Assembly (NCBI GenBank): GCA_029785825.1
Contig: JAFLYY010000001.1
Coordinates: forward strand, 585,374-649,373
Length of the DNA stretch: 64,000 bases
From: Nitrososphaerota archaeon
GTDB lineage: Archaea; Thermoproteota; Nitrososphaeria; Nitrososphaerales; Gagatemarchaeaceae
Direction of reading: 5' to 3'
The notes under the pieces: model-generated
Seen by the model: the letters and a program-made list of their open reading frames with translations, nothing else
Databases searched by the model: none
What the model was told of the DNA's origin: nothing
Translations under genes and position numbers: made by a program
In this document: one piece after another, positions 8,635-17,368 of the stretch
Layout: the number at the start of each line of letters is the position of its first letter
Position numbering within the stretch: the first letter of the stretch is position 1

Positions 8635-9528
8635 ATGATTTGTCGCGCAGCGGCGCCCAGTGCGTCGGGGCTCAGCTTGGACAAGTTGAAACGAAGCGGG
8701 GTGGGGGTCTTCATGGCCGTCCGCAACGAAAAGGAGGTCGGACGGGTCCTGGAGTCCCTCGAGGCGCAGGATGTCAAACCCGGCGTGGTGGTGGTCGTGG
8801 ACGACGGGTCCACGGACGGGACCGGAGGGTTCCTCGACTCAGCGAAAAGGAGGTTCTCCTTCGACCTTGAAGTCGTCCACCGTCCTCCTCACCCTGGGAG
8901 CTACGTGGGTAGGCCGGAGCTCGCCGGGGTGCTCAACTCGGGATTGGAGGTGCTCGCACGGAGAAACCCCCTGCCCGATTTCGTCATGAAGCTCGACGGC
9001 GACCACGCCCTCCCGCCTGACTATCTGGGCCGGGTGCTGGAGAGGATGGCCGCAGACCCCCGCCTTGGGGTCGCCAGCGGCTGCATCTCTGGGGAACGCT
9101 ACACGGAGAAGTCACCCAGGGGGTCCGGGATGGTGGTCAGGGCCGACTTCTGGAGGGACGCGAACGGGATGCGTTTCCCCCTGGAATACGGCTGGGAGAG
9201 CTGGCTGTATCTGAAGGCCCAGGCTTCGGGGTATGAGACCAGGTCATTCCCGGACATAGTAAGCGCTATCTCGCGCCCGACCGCCCTTTCGAAGGGGGTC
9301 CTCTACGGGAGGGCGATGTACGCCCTGGGATACTACTGGCCCTATGCCATAGGGAGGTGCCTGGTCTTCCTCCCTCGCTCCCCATGGAGCGCCCTGCAGA
9401 TGCTCCGGGGATACGTAGATCACAGGGGGGTCGGTCGCCTGGACGTCGCCCCCTGGGTGAAAAGGGCCCAGCGCAGGTCACTTCTAAAGAGGGGGACGAG
9501 GATGGTCGCGCGCATTGGGGCCAGGTAG
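8635..9528 (+). CDS. Glycosyltransferase family 2
   Basis: 297 residues from the ATG at 8635. VGVFMAVRNEKE begins the GT-A fold; VVDDGSTDGT (about 55-63) binds the nucleotide sugar and LDGDH (120-124) provides the metal-binding acidic motif. GWESW (about 182-186) may form the acceptor/catalytic region. The C-terminal third is basic and hydrophobic, suggesting membrane association. A much longer frame runs upstream but overlaps the opposite-strand dehydrogenase and is not real. It is divergent from that dehydrogenase, and its stop overlaps the next gene by 14 bp. The exact start (8635 or a TTG about 13 codons later) is uncertain. Confidence 0.8.
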   Translation: MICRAAAPSASGLSLDKLKRSGVGVFMAVRNEKEVGRVLESLEAQDVKPGVVVVVDDGSTDGTGGFLDSAKRRFSFDLEVVHRPPHPGSYVGRPELAGVLNSGLEVLARRNPLPDFVMKLDGDHALPPDYLGRVLERMAADPRLGVASGCISGERYTEKSPRGSGMVVRADFWRDANGMRFPLEYGWESWLYLKAQASGYETRSFPDIVSAISRPTALSKGVLYGRAMYALGYYWPYAIGRCLVFLPRSPWSALQMLRGYVDHRGVGRLDVAPWVKRAQRRSLLKRGTRMVARIGAR

Positions 9529-10114
9529 CGGCGACATAGACGCCGTAGTCTTCGACCTCGACGGGACCCTGTTCCACCTCCCTGTGGACTGGAAGGCGGT
9601 GAGGCGAGACCTGGAGGCTTCGTACGGTTCCGGCTTCGGGGGCGCGCCGATCTTCGCAAAGCTCAGGGAGCTGTCCAGGTCGGAGCCAGGGGCTCTGCCG
9701 AGGCTCTTTGCAGTGATAGACTCCTACGAGGTGAGGGCGGCTGAGGACGCGTCCCCCGTGGGGGGGTCCCTGGCTCTGCTTTCCTCTGCGCGCTCGAGGC
9801 GCCCCCTCGCCCTGGTCACCATGCAGGGGAGGAAGGCGACCGCGAGGGTACTGGCGCGCTTCGGGCTGGTCGGCTCCTTCGCCGCGGTGCTTACACGCGA
9901 GGACTCGCTGAGCCGGGAGGCCCAGATCCTGTCAGCATGCCGCACGCTGGGCTCGCCTCCCTCCCGCGCCCTGTTCGTGGGGGACAAGAGGAGTGACCTA
10001 GAAGACGGAAAGGCCGCTGGAGCGAAGGTGGCGCTGGTCGGGAGGCGCGCGAGCCCCGAGTGGGGGGGTGACTACTACTCCGAAGACCCCGCAGGCCTGG
10101 CGCCGATGGTCTGA
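9515..10114 (+). CDS. HAD-superfamily phosphatase
   Basis: 199 residues, TTG start overlapping the upstream glycosyltransferase end by 14 bp, which implies translational coupling. VVFDLDGTLF (Asp14 and Asp16) is the HAD nucleophile/acid motif, LVTMQG is the motif II Thr, and FVGDKRSDLEDGKAAGA is motif IV with the metal-binding Asp. An all-helical cap lies between motifs I and II, as in phosphoglycolate phosphatase-like enzymes. It probably dephosphorylates a small metabolite, perhaps a sugar phosphate given its neighbour. The substrate cannot be deduced. Confidence 0.8.
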   Translation: MGPGSGDIDAVVFDLDGTLFHLPVDWKAVRRDLEASYGSGFGGAPIFAKLRELSRSEPGALPRLFAVIDSYEVRAAEDASPVGGSLALLSSARSRRPLALVTMQGRKATARVLARFGLVGSFAAVLTREDSLSREAQILSACRTLGSPPSRALFVGDKRSDLEDGKAAGAKVALVGRRASPEWGGDYYSEDPAGLAPMV

Positions 10115-10132
10115 GCTGCCGCGGACCATTCT

Positions 10133-10948
10133 TCACCGGACTGCGGCGCGGCAGAGCCACAGAATCTTCCTGTGCAACTCGCCGTTAGCGGAGGCCACGA
10201 AGTTGAACCTGTGCTCCAGGTCGAACTCAGGCGACAGCCTCCTCCCTCTCGGGTCAGTCAGCACCGCCCCTGCCTCCAGGGCTATGAGGCCGGCCGCTGC
10301 GAAGTCTGTTACCCTCATCTTCCCCCTGAGGTCGACGAAAGCGTCGGTCTTCCCCTCCGCGAGGTAGCAGAGCTCGAGGGCGTTGGCGCCCAGGTGCACT
10401 TGCCGCTTCACCCCTTCGATGAGCGGTCCCTGGCGCGCCGTCATCCTCTCTCGGGTCCCGCTCAGGTCCACCCCCACCACCGCGGTCGACGGGTCGGCGG
10501 TCCGGCTCGTCCTGATCGTCTTGCCGTTCTTTGTCGCCCCCTTCCCCCTCCGGGCGGCGTAGACGTCGCCGGTCACGAGGTCCCTGACCACCCCTACCCT
10601 GACGTCGTCCATCGTCCTTCCGTCTGCCAGGGCCACCGAGGTGCAGTAGAATGGTATGCCGTGCTCGAAGTTGGAGGACCCGTCGAGAGGGTCGACTATC
10701 GCCAGAATCGCGGCGTCGTCGTCTCCCACCGACCCAGCCTCCTCAGTCAGGACCTTCGCCCCTCCCGCCCGGAGGATGTGCTTCAAGAGAATGTCCTCCG
10801 CCTTCTTGTCCGCATAGATCGTCTTGTCGCCGGCCGCGCCCACGCCGATCACGGTTCCCCTCCCTCCGCGCCTGGCCAGGGGCGCCAGCCGGCGCATGAC
10901 AGCCTCGGTAGAGGAGAGGAGGAGTCTCTCCCACTCGTCCTCTTTCAC
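10133..10948 (-). CDS. suhB: Inositol monophosphatase / archaeal FBPase family
   Basis: 271 residues. LTEEAG (about 69-74) and DPLDGSSNF (about 87-95) are the two metal-binding motifs of lithium-sensitive phosphatases; VTDFAAAGL near residue 215 corresponds to the C-terminal WDxAAG motif, here with Thr-Asp-Phe. The family hydrolyses inositol 1-phosphate and, in archaea, often fructose 1,6-bisphosphate and NADP. Its ATG overlaps the stop of the upstream kinase-like gene (10945-10948, ATGA), so the two are probably co-translated. Dual IMPase/FBPase activity is inferred from the family. Confidence 0.85.
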   Translation of the reverse strand: MKEDEWERLLLSSTEAVMRRLAPLARRGGRGTVIGVGAAGDKTIYADKKAEDILLKHILRAGGAKVLTEEAGSVGDDDAAILAIVDPLDGSSNFEHGIPFYCTSVALADGRTMDDVRVGVVRDLVTGDVYAARRGKGATKNGKTIRTSRTADPSTAVVGVDLSGTRERMTARQGPLIEGVKRQVHLGANALELCYLAEGKTDAFVDLRGKMRVTDFAAAGLIALEAGAVLTDPRGRRLSPEFDLEHRFNFVASANGELHRKILWLCRAAVR

Positions 10949-11535
10949 GTCGCCGTCGCCCTGCGCCTGTCGAGTATGGCCAGGATCTCGCCGAGGGTCA
11001 CTCTGGTGTCGGAGTCGGTCTGGACCTCTTCCACTTCTTTCTCCCCCAGGTCACTGTGGACCTCTTCCAGGGCGGTGTAGTACCTGGTCCTGAAGTACTC
11101 CGAGACGTTCTTCTCCCTCTCGTCCTTCCCCAGCTGTCTGCTGGAGATGGTCTCGTTCCCAGCCCTCAGGCGGATGTAGATGTCTGGCCTCAGCGACGGC
11201 TCCTTGAGGACGCGCCTGGCCATCTCCATCATGGACGGATACGCGTCGCTCTTCTTCAGCTCGTGCCTTATCTTGGCGTAGGCGAGGTCAGACAGCAGGT
11301 ACCCTTCCGAGACCACGTTCCTGGTCGCCCTGAGCTTGGATATCACCGAGCTGTAGACGAGCGTCGCCCCCAGGAGGCTGAAGTCCGCTGCGGTGTCTGC
11401 TCTGTCTGCGACCGGGACGTCATGGGGGACAGCGTGGGCGGACTCCTGCAGCCGGAACCATCCCATCAGCTCCAGACCCACTGCCAGGGTGGTCTTGCCC
11501 GTCCCCGAGAACCCCTCGAGGACTATGAACGTCAA
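10945..11535 (-). CDS. P-loop nucleoside/nucleotide kinase-like protein
   Basis: 196 residues. EGFSGTGKTT near residue 8 is a clear Walker A motif in the position used by thymidylate and deoxynucleoside kinases. YIRLRAGNETISSRQLGKDE in the C-terminal half resembles the arginine-rich lid of this superfamily. The substrate might be a nucleoside or nucleotide; the usual dTMP kinase DRY motif is not obvious, so a specific name is not justified. A TATA-like TTAAAT at about 11558-11568 sits 26 bases before the ATG at 11535, suggesting a leaderless mRNA. It overlaps suhB by 4 bp. Confidence 0.6.
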   Translation of the reverse strand: MTFIVLEGFSGTGKTTLAVGLELMGWFRLQESAHAVPHDVPVADRADTAADFSLLGATLVYSSVISKLRATRNVVSEGYLLSDLAYAKIRHELKKSDAYPSMMEMARRVLKEPSLRPDIYIRLRAGNETISSRQLGKDEREKNVSEYFRTRYYTALEEVHSDLGEKEVEEVQTDSDTRVTLGEILAILDRRRATAT

Positions 11536-11581
11536 AGCGCCTGCGCTTTCGGCGTTCCGGATTTAACCTATGGGCCAGGCG

Positions 11582-12205
11582 CTACGGAAGCGCGGCGAAG
11601 ACCCCGTAGTTGAACAGCGCGAGGTACAGAAGGTATGCCGCATATCCTATCCCCAGGTAGGCGACAGTCGGGACGCCGTAGCGCACGACGACTGACGCGT
11701 CGGGCTTGTCCGCCTTCTCGACTTCGTCCCTGGCCACGTTGACGTCCCCGCTCACCTGGGTCCTGGCGCCGTCTGAGACGATGGCCTTCGGGATCCACCT
11801 TTGCTCGCGGAGGAACTGCTCCATCGATATCGTCTTCTCTCTCACGTTCCCCCTCGAGAGCTCGTACCCTATGTGACCCAGCGCCACCACGGCGGTGCCG
11901 ATGAGCGGGGCGAAGGGTGAGAGGACGTAGGGGTCTGCCGCTATGAAGGCGATCGCTATCCCGTCCGCCTGCCCGATCCCCCCGAGAAAGGTGAAGGCGA
12001 GAGCAATCCCTCCGAGGAGGACGAACTTGGCGACGAAGAACTCGAACCCGAAGAACCCGCTCGCGTAAAACGAGTAGACGATGTAGCAGACCCCTGCCGC
12101 CGCCGGGATCCAGACCAGGTCGCTGACAGCCCTGTCCTTCACGTCCTGATAGGAGGCCATCACGAACGAAGCCAGTATGAGGAGCTGGGCGTACAACAGC
12201 CCCAC
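11582..12205 (-). CDS. Prepilin peptidase, A24 family (archaeal type IV)
   Basis: 207 residues with about six membrane segments. YQDVKDRAVSD (near residue 20) and GGIGQADGIA (near 75) are the two aspartate motifs of A24 aspartyl peptidases; the second is a GxGxxD variant. The enzyme cleaves class III signal peptides of pilin-like and archaellin-like proteins at the membrane. A hydrophilic loop of ~60 residues separates the last two groups of helices. No pilin gene is nearby. GTG start at 12205; a TATA-like TTATATC lies at 12220-12229. Confidence 0.8.
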   Translation of the reverse strand: MGLLYAQLLILASFVMASYQDVKDRAVSDLVWIPAAAGVCYIVYSFYASGFFGFEFFVAKFVLLGGIALAFTFLGGIGQADGIAIAFIAADPYVLSPFAPLIGTAVVALGHIGYELSRGNVREKTISMEQFLREQRWIPKAIVSDGARTQVSGDVNVARDEVEKADKPDASVVVRYGVPTVAYLGIGYAAYLLYLALFNYGVFAALP

Positions 12206-12237
12206 CGGCCCCGGCCGACGATATAAGAAGCAGGGAG

Positions 12238-13905
12238 TCAGCGCGCCGTTTCGTCCACTTTCAGCTTCTGCCCTGCGAAGATGCGCTCGACTTTGGCGAT
12301 GTCGTCGATCTCGGAGGGCCCTTTGTCTGTCCTTATCCTCTTTATCCGGGGGAACCTTAGCGCGAACCCCGAGTCGTGCCTCCCGCTGCGCTGGATGCTG
12401 TCGAATGCGACCTCGACGACTATCTCAGGTCTGACCTGCCGCCTGTGTCCGAAGTCTTTCACGGTCGTCTCTTTCAGCCGCTTCGTCATCTCTTCGATCT
12501 CCCTGTCGGTCAGCCCGCTGTACGCCTTCCCTACGGTCTTCAGCGCGTCCCCGTCCCTGACGGCAAAGGTGTAGTCGGAGATCACCCCTGCCCTCTTCCC
12601 GTGGCCGTATTCGGCGCCGACTATGACGACGTCCAGGGTGTCGAGTTCCTCCTTCAGCTTCGCCCATCCTGACCCTCTCTTCCCCATGGCGTAGGTCCCC
12701 CCGGGGTCCTTCACCACTAGACCTTCGTATCCCAGTTCCCTGCTTCGCCTGAACGCCGCCATCACGTCTCCTTCGGTCTTCACATCTACGGACTCCGCGA
12801 TCCTCGCCGGTGACCCGGCGACCACCGCCGCAAGGAGCTTCCTCCTTTCCGAGAGAGGGAGTCCGACTGTCTCCCCGCCGTCCAGGGACAGGATGTCGAA
12901 CGCGAAGTAGGTCACGGGGGCCTTCTTCCTGGCCCCTTCGAAATCCTCCTGCCTCCTGAGCCGTCTCTGCAGCAGCTGAAAGGGGAGGGGGCGGCCGTCA
13001 GCGAACGGGACCGCCTCTCCGTCGAGCACGAACTCTCTCCTCCGACCCGCGAAGGCGGAGACGACCTCGGGGAAGCCTTCGGTGATGTCCTCGAGCCTCC
13101 TCGAGTAGACGCGGACCGTCCCTTTCGAACTGTGGACCTGCGCCCTGACGCCGTCGTACTTGTACTCGGCATAAGCCGTCCGGCCGAAGTGCTCGGCGAT
13201 TTCCCCGGGGGTCGTGAAGGGTTCGGCGAGCATGAAGTTCACCGGTCTGAACGGTTGGATCCTGGCAGACCGCGTGTCCCCCTTCGCCGCGGACTCCGCG
13301 AAGGTCCCGATGTCCCCCAGCACCATGTGCGCCCTTTCCGCTTCCTCGTCCGAAAGCCCATAGGCTGCGGCTATCGCCTCCTTCAAGAGCCCGGAGACCA
13401 GCCCGGTCCTCATCTCCCCTGTGAGAACCTTGACTATGTACTTCCCCTCGAGCGGGGTCGCGGCCAGCAGGAGGGACTTCACTATCCCGCGCTTGGTCCC
13501 TGAAGACCCTTGCCCCTTCGTCGCTCTCAGTCTCGCGAACGCGTCGTCGAGGGCGGCCAGGGTCAGGTCCTCCCCGAAGAGGGACTGCTCCTGCTTGTCG
13601 CGCAGGAGGACCTCGGCGACCTCGCCCAGGTCGCCCCGCTTCAGGTAGACCTTCGAGACGTCCTCTTCCGTCGCTCCGGTCGCTTCGCGTATGACGTCCA
13701 GGAGGGTGGAGTATCCCACCTGGGCCTCGTCCCTGCTCCCCCTCTGGGAGGACCTCCCGGAAGCGATACGAGAGGCTACCCTGGCGTCGTCAGGGCTGAG
13801 GTCTTTGAGGTACGCCGACAGGATGGCGACCTTCTCGTTCTTGCTGGCGGTCCCCTTCGCCCGTTCGAGCGCTTCTGCCAGCGCGATGAATCTCGCGCTT
13901 TTCAT
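12238..13905 (-). CDS. lig: ATP-dependent DNA ligase
   Basis: 555 residues, the normal length of archaeal replicative ligases. An N-terminal DNA-binding domain (about 1-215) is followed by the adenylation domain with EYKYDGVRAQ, where Lys249 is the AMP-accepting lysine, then FVLDGE, ILSLDG, EGLVVK and WAKLK motifs. The C-terminal OB-fold ends in a QKLKVD tail. It seals nicks in DNA using ATP during replication and repair. Its ATG overlaps the end of rimI by 4 bp (13902-13905), indicating an operon. Confidence 0.95.
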   Translation of the reverse strand: MKSARFIALAEALERAKGTASKNEKVAILSAYLKDLSPDDARVASRIASGRSSQRGSRDEAQVGYSTLLDVIREATGATEEDVSKVYLKRGDLGEVAEVLLRDKQEQSLFGEDLTLAALDDAFARLRATKGQGSSGTKRGIVKSLLLAATPLEGKYIVKVLTGEMRTGLVSGLLKEAIAAAYGLSDEEAERAHMVLGDIGTFAESAAKGDTRSARIQPFRPVNFMLAEPFTTPGEIAEHFGRTAYAEYKYDGVRAQVHSSKGTVRVYSRRLEDITEGFPEVVSAFAGRRREFVLDGEAVPFADGRPLPFQLLQRRLRRQEDFEGARKKAPVTYFAFDILSLDGGETVGLPLSERRKLLAAVVAGSPARIAESVDVKTEGDVMAAFRRSRELGYEGLVVKDPGGTYAMGKRGSGWAKLKEELDTLDVVIVGAEYGHGKRAGVISDYTFAVRDGDALKTVGKAYSGLTDREIEEMTKRLKETTVKDFGHRRQVRPEIVVEVAFDSIQRSGRHDSGFALRFPRIKRIRTDKGPSEIDDIAKVERIFAGQKLKVDETAR

Positions 13906-14393
13906 TGGGCGAGCGGTACCGCCATGACCAGGGCCGCCTCGCCGTCCTTGTAGTACCCCTCGAGCCTCCCGGAAGTCTTGTAGCCGAGCTTCTGGTAGAG
14001 GGTGATGGCGTCACTGTTCGAGACGCGGACTTCCAGATAGCACTCGGTTGCCCCCTTCGCAGCCATCGCCGCCTGAGAGGTATTGAGGAGCTGCGTGCCC
14101 ACTCCCTTCCCCCTGTGTTCCTCTCTGACCGCCACCGACACGATGTGCCCCTTCTTCGAGAGCCCCAGCCGTCTGAGGTGCGAGAACCCGTACTCTATCC
14201 TCCCCATGACGTATCCGACCACCTTCCCCTCAAGCTCCGCGACCAGGAAAGGCTCGGGGAACTCGGAGAGAATCTCGTAGTAGAAGAAGTCAGAGTAGTG
14301 CTCTGGGAGCGTATCCTCGTTGATCTGGATGACCCCTGGGATGTCTTCCCTCTCGCACTGCCTTACCTGATAGTCTCCGACCCTCGCGACCAC
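13902..14393 (-). CDS. rimI: N-terminal acetyltransferase RimI / archaeal NatA-like
   Basis: 163 residues from the GTG at 14393. The sequence starts with a typical IRxxxxED region; INEDTLPEHYSDFF and VREEHRGKGVGTQLL form the acceptor loop and acetyl-CoA-binding motif (R/Q-x-x-G-x-G). Archaeal RimI homologues acetylate protein N-termini. The frame is open up to a TTG at 14492, but a TATA-like element at 14433-14441 predicts transcription near 14411, so a start at 14405 or 14393 is favoured and avoids overlap with the divergent gene. It overlaps lig by 4 bp. Confidence 0.85.
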   Translation of the reverse strand: MVARVGDYQVRQCEREDIPGVIQINEDTLPEHYSDFFYYEILSEFPEPFLVAELEGKVVGYVMGRIEYGFSHLRRLGLSKKGHIVSVAVREEHRGKGVGTQLLNTSQAAMAAKGATECYLEVRVSNSDAITLYQKLGYKTSGRLEGYYKDGEAALVMAVPLAQ

Positions 14394-14457
14394 AGACTTC
14401 TGCAAGTCCCGCCTTGCGGGCCGCTTGTGGACGATTAAACCTTCCTGGCCGTCCAAA

Positions 14458-14467
14458 GCCTTTATCG
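14458..14467 (+). promoter_or_regulatory. TATA box for the site-2 protease-like gene
   Basis: CTTTATCG lies about 27 bases before the ATG at 14492, placing the transcript start at the start codon (leaderless). Confidence 0.5.
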
Positions 14468-14491
14468 GAACTCTGGCCGGCCCGTCCTCCA

Positions 14492-15604
14492 ATGTCGGGG
14501 CAGGCCCAGGGGGTGGAGCAGATGGTCCGCGACCTCTTCGTGGTGAGGCAGTCCTTCTCCCTCCCGGATGGCGAGTACGAGTTCCAGATAGACTACGACG
14601 AAGGGACCAAGTCGAAGTTCGCCAGGCTGAAGGAGAAGGCGGGAGGACTGGGGTACAGGCCCGGGCTCACCGGGGGGATGGACGAGTGCGTGCTGACGCT
14701 GAAGAAGACCGAGCAGGGCCCGGGGAAGATGCCGCGCCTCCCTGTCTTCTTCCTTTTCTTCACCCTCGCAGCCCTGGTCGTCTCGTCCATAGAAGAGTTC
14801 GAAGTGAATCGGCAGCTTCTCCCGAGCTTCGCGAGTTACCTGGGTTTCTTCGCCTTCTGGGTCTGCGTGGCTGCGATCCTCGCCGCCCATGAGTTGGGGC
14901 AGCGACTCATGGCCAGGAGCAGAGACGCCGGCCATGCGAGCAGCTATGTCATACCGGGGATTCCCATCATCCCCCCCTATCTGCCGTCCCTCGGGTTCGC
15001 CACCTCACAGAGAGAGCCCGCGCTGAACAGGGACAGTCTCTTCGACGCCGTGGTGGCCGGGCCGCTGGCCATGCTCCTCCTTTCGGTCCTGCTCTATGCC
15101 ATAGGGGTTGTGACCGCCTCTCAGTCGACCGTCCCTTTCGCCTCGACCCAGCTCGCGAACACCACCGTGACCGTCCCTCCGAACGCTATCCAGATGGGGC
15201 TCGGCTTCCTGCTCTCCCCTCTAGTCCGCACCGTCCCCCCGGGCTATGTCTTGGTCTCTCCCATGGCGGATGCGGCCGTGATAGGGTTCATCCTGGTCTT
15301 CCTTTCTCTACTCCCCATGGCGTTCTATGACGGGGGAATGCTCGCGTCTGCCGCCTGGGGCCAGAGGTCGGCGAGGATAGCGGGGTACCTCAGCGTCCTG
15401 GCGCTGCTGGCCATCGACACCCCGAACTACTGGGCAGTGGCGATAATCGCCTTGATACTCGCGGGGAGGCCCTTTCAGCTCAGGCTACTGGACGAAGTCT
15501 CAGGGCTGTCGAAAGCCCGGCGCTTGCTCGTGGTGGTGCTAATACTGGTAGCTGTCCTCTGCATACCCATCCCGCAGAACATCGCCACCTTTCCGCTAGG
15601 CTGA
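14492..15604 (+). CDS. Site-2 protease-like membrane protein with degenerate HExxH
   Basis: 370 residues from the ATG at 14492. An N-terminal soluble domain of about 85 residues precedes about seven membrane segments. AAHELGQRLM is in the place of the M50 zinc motif HExxH, but the second His is Gln, and the C-terminal motif reads LPMAFYDGG instead of NxxPxxxLDGG. DNA at this point (CAT GAG TTG GGG CAG) gives no ambiguity. M50 enzymes cleave membrane-bound regulators. With a missing zinc ligand this may be an inactive homologue with a scaffold role or use another ligand. It converges with the next gene with a 9-bp overlap. Confidence 0.72.
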   Translation: MSGQAQGVEQMVRDLFVVRQSFSLPDGEYEFQIDYDEGTKSKFARLKEKAGGLGYRPGLTGGMDECVLTLKKTEQGPGKMPRLPVFFLFFTLAALVVSSIEEFEVNRQLLPSFASYLGFFAFWVCVAAILAAHELGQRLMARSRDAGHASSYVIPGIPIIPPYLPSLGFATSQREPALNRDSLFDAVVAGPLAMLLLSVLLYAIGVVTASQSTVPFASTQLANTTVTVPPNAIQMGLGFLLSPLVRTVPPGYVLVSPMADAAVIGFILVFLSLLPMAFYDGGMLASAAWGQRSARIAGYLSVLALLAIDTPNYWAVAIIALILAGRPFQLRLLDEVSGLSKARRLLVVVLILVAVLCIPIPQNIATFPLG

Positions 15605-16693
15605 CTCGATCAGGCACTCGGGAGCCCGCGGGACCACGTTCACCTTGCCGCTCCGGCCCACCTTGTTGAGCAGCCTCCCCACCGCCTCCCCTGATCCCTT
15701 GGCTGTGACGAGGCCGAGCTTTGACCGCGCATACGTCTCGGGGAGCCCGGAGAGGAGCAGCATGTCGTATTCGTCCTTCAGCTTGTTGAGGTAGAAGACC
15801 TCCTCGAGCCCGTCCACGTAGACCCCATGCCTCCTTTTATCATCGGACAGCCTTCCTGTCACCATCATCTCCAGGGCTGTCGAACCCACCCCCTCGGAGC
15901 ACTCTGCGATGAGCAGGATCGTCCCCGTCTTCCTGACCGCGTCGACGACGTTCCACACGCCGCGGACTGCCGACGAAAGCGTGTCGTCGTATCCGCACCC
16001 CCCGGCGCCCACGACGAGCCCCTTCGCCTGCGGCATCTGCGTCCGTGCGAACGCGTTCTTGATGGCGTCGAAGGGAGCGTCTTCGAGGGCCGCCTGCGCC
16101 TTACCGCCCCTTGGGACGACGGTCACGAACTTCGGCTCGGTTATCCTCTCGACCATTTCCTCGATGGCTTCGTAGGGGGTCCCCTTCCTGAACGGAGCGG
16201 GCTCCATCGTCTTCTCGCCCTCCGCGGCCATCGCACGGGCCCGGGCTACCCAGTCGAGGCACGCCTCGACCTTGGCGTCGAGGAGCCCGAAGAACGGGTC
16301 GGGTTTCGCAGTACCGATGAACAGCTTCGTCCCCGCCGCCTTGAGCTCGGGCGCTACAGTCACGTCGTCGCCTTCTTTGGCGGGGAGTGGCGGCGGCAGG
16401 GTCGTGATCCTTCCCTTCAGTTCCGGGACCGATGCCTCTATCCTCTTTGGGGCCGGGGAGTAGAAAGCTTGGGGAGTCGCTCCAGGCGGTGCCGCGAGCC
16501 CTTTCAGGACCTCCAGGGTGGCGGGAGCCGCGTCGCAGACGAACACCGAAGCCGAACCCCTGGCCAGCTCGACCAGCCTTTCAACGTCCAAGGTTGGCCC
16601 TCCTGCGGGCGCCTCGGAAACCGCCCCCAGATTCTCCGCTTGGATTGTGACGAGGGTCTCTACGGTCCCATAAGGGATCCAGAGTTCAGGCAA
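15596..16693 (-). CDS. LarA-like (DUF2088-type) protein
   Basis: 365 residues. The start (WIPYGTVETLVTIQAENL) resembles the N-terminal LarA/DUF2088 strand region, and LLIAECSEGVGSTALE (about 280-295) resembles the conserved AECxxGxG segment of that family. LarA itself is the nickel-pincer lactate racemase. The closely spaced catalytic histidines of LarA are not seen here, so racemase activity should not be assumed. A glycine-rich VVGAGGCGYDD at about 248 may bind a ligand. It stands alone between convergent and divergent neighbours. The function is unknown beyond family resemblance. Confidence 0.5.
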   Translation of the reverse strand: MPELWIPYGTVETLVTIQAENLGAVSEAPAGGPTLDVERLVELARGSASVFVCDAAPATLEVLKGLAAPPGATPQAFYSPAPKRIEASVPELKGRITTLPPPLPAKEGDDVTVAPELKAAGTKLFIGTAKPDPFFGLLDAKVEACLDWVARARAMAAEGEKTMEPAPFRKGTPYEAIEEMVERITEPKFVTVVPRGGKAQAALEDAPFDAIKNAFARTQMPQAKGLVVGAGGCGYDDTLSSAVRGVWNVVDAVRKTGTILLIAECSEGVGSTALEMMVTGRLSDDKRRHGVYVDGLEEVFYLNKLKDEYDMLLLSGLPETYARSKLGLVTAKGSGEAVGRLLNKVGRSGKVNVVPRAPECLIESA

Positions 16694-16716
16694 TCTGCCG
16701 AGATACCGCGAGGTTG

Positions 16717-16725
16717 CTTTTTAAG
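16717..16725 (+). promoter_or_regulatory. TATA box for pyrE
   Basis: CTTTTTAAG is centred 27 bases before the pyrE ATG at 16748, consistent with leaderless transcription. Confidence 0.6.
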
Positions 16726-16747
16726 CAAATGAAGGAAGCGCCGGCCT

Positions 16748-17368
16748 ATGGCCTGGAAGAAGCGGAACAGCAAGCTCGGCGCCATAGCGGAGGGGCTGGT
16801 GAAGGCAGGCGCGCTCCAGTTCGGGACGTTCACGCTCCCGGACGGGAGCGACAGCTCGTACTACGTGAACCTCCGGGGGCTCCCAAGCTATCCGGGGACA
16901 TACGGACTCGTCTCGGAGGCCCTCGCGGAGCAGGTCTCCAAGAACGTGCCGAAGGCCGACGCGATATGCGCCTTCCCGACGACGGGGCTCCTCCTCGCCG
17001 TCCCGGTCGCGGTGGCGCTGAAGAAGCCGCTGGTATACGTCAGGACGGAGAGGCACGGAAACGACAGGCTGGTGGAAGGGGAGGTCAGACCGGGGTGGAA
17101 CGTCGTCGTAGTCGGGGACCTCGCCACTTCGGGGAAGACGATAATGTCCGCGGCCGAGGCCGTCGAGGACGAAGGGGGAAAAGTCTCTTCGGCGGTGGTC
17201 CTCATCGACAGGCTGGAGGGTGCGAGGGAAGAGCTTGGTAAGAAGAAGGTGGCCCTGCACGCCGTCACCGACGTGGTGGAGCTCGCGGACACGCTCTTCT
17301 CCATGGAGCTGATCACCAAGGACAACATGAAGGCGATCACGAAGTCGGTCGGGCGCCGCTCGGGTTGA
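16748..17368 (+). CDS. pyrE: Orotate phosphoribosyltransferase
   Basis: 206 residues. FGTFTLPDGSDSSYYVNLRGL is the substrate region of OPRTases (orotate with K/R and the SxYY motif), and VVVVGDLATSGKTI (about 120-133) is the PRPP-binding loop, with GDLATSGKT in place of the commoner EDVxTTGGS. It makes OMP from orotate and PRPP in pyrimidine synthesis. The ATG at 16748 fits a leaderless transcript from the upstream TATA box. The stop overlaps the following acetyltransferase start. No other pyr genes are in the window. Confidence 0.9.
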   Translation: MAWKKRNSKLGAIAEGLVKAGALQFGTFTLPDGSDSSYYVNLRGLPSYPGTYGLVSEALAEQVSKNVPKADAICAFPTTGLLLAVPVAVALKKPLVYVRTERHGNDRLVEGEVRPGWNVVVVGDLATSGKTIMSAAEAVEDEGGKVSSAVVLIDRLEGAREELGKKKVALHAVTDVVELADTLFSMELITKDNMKAITKSVGRRSG

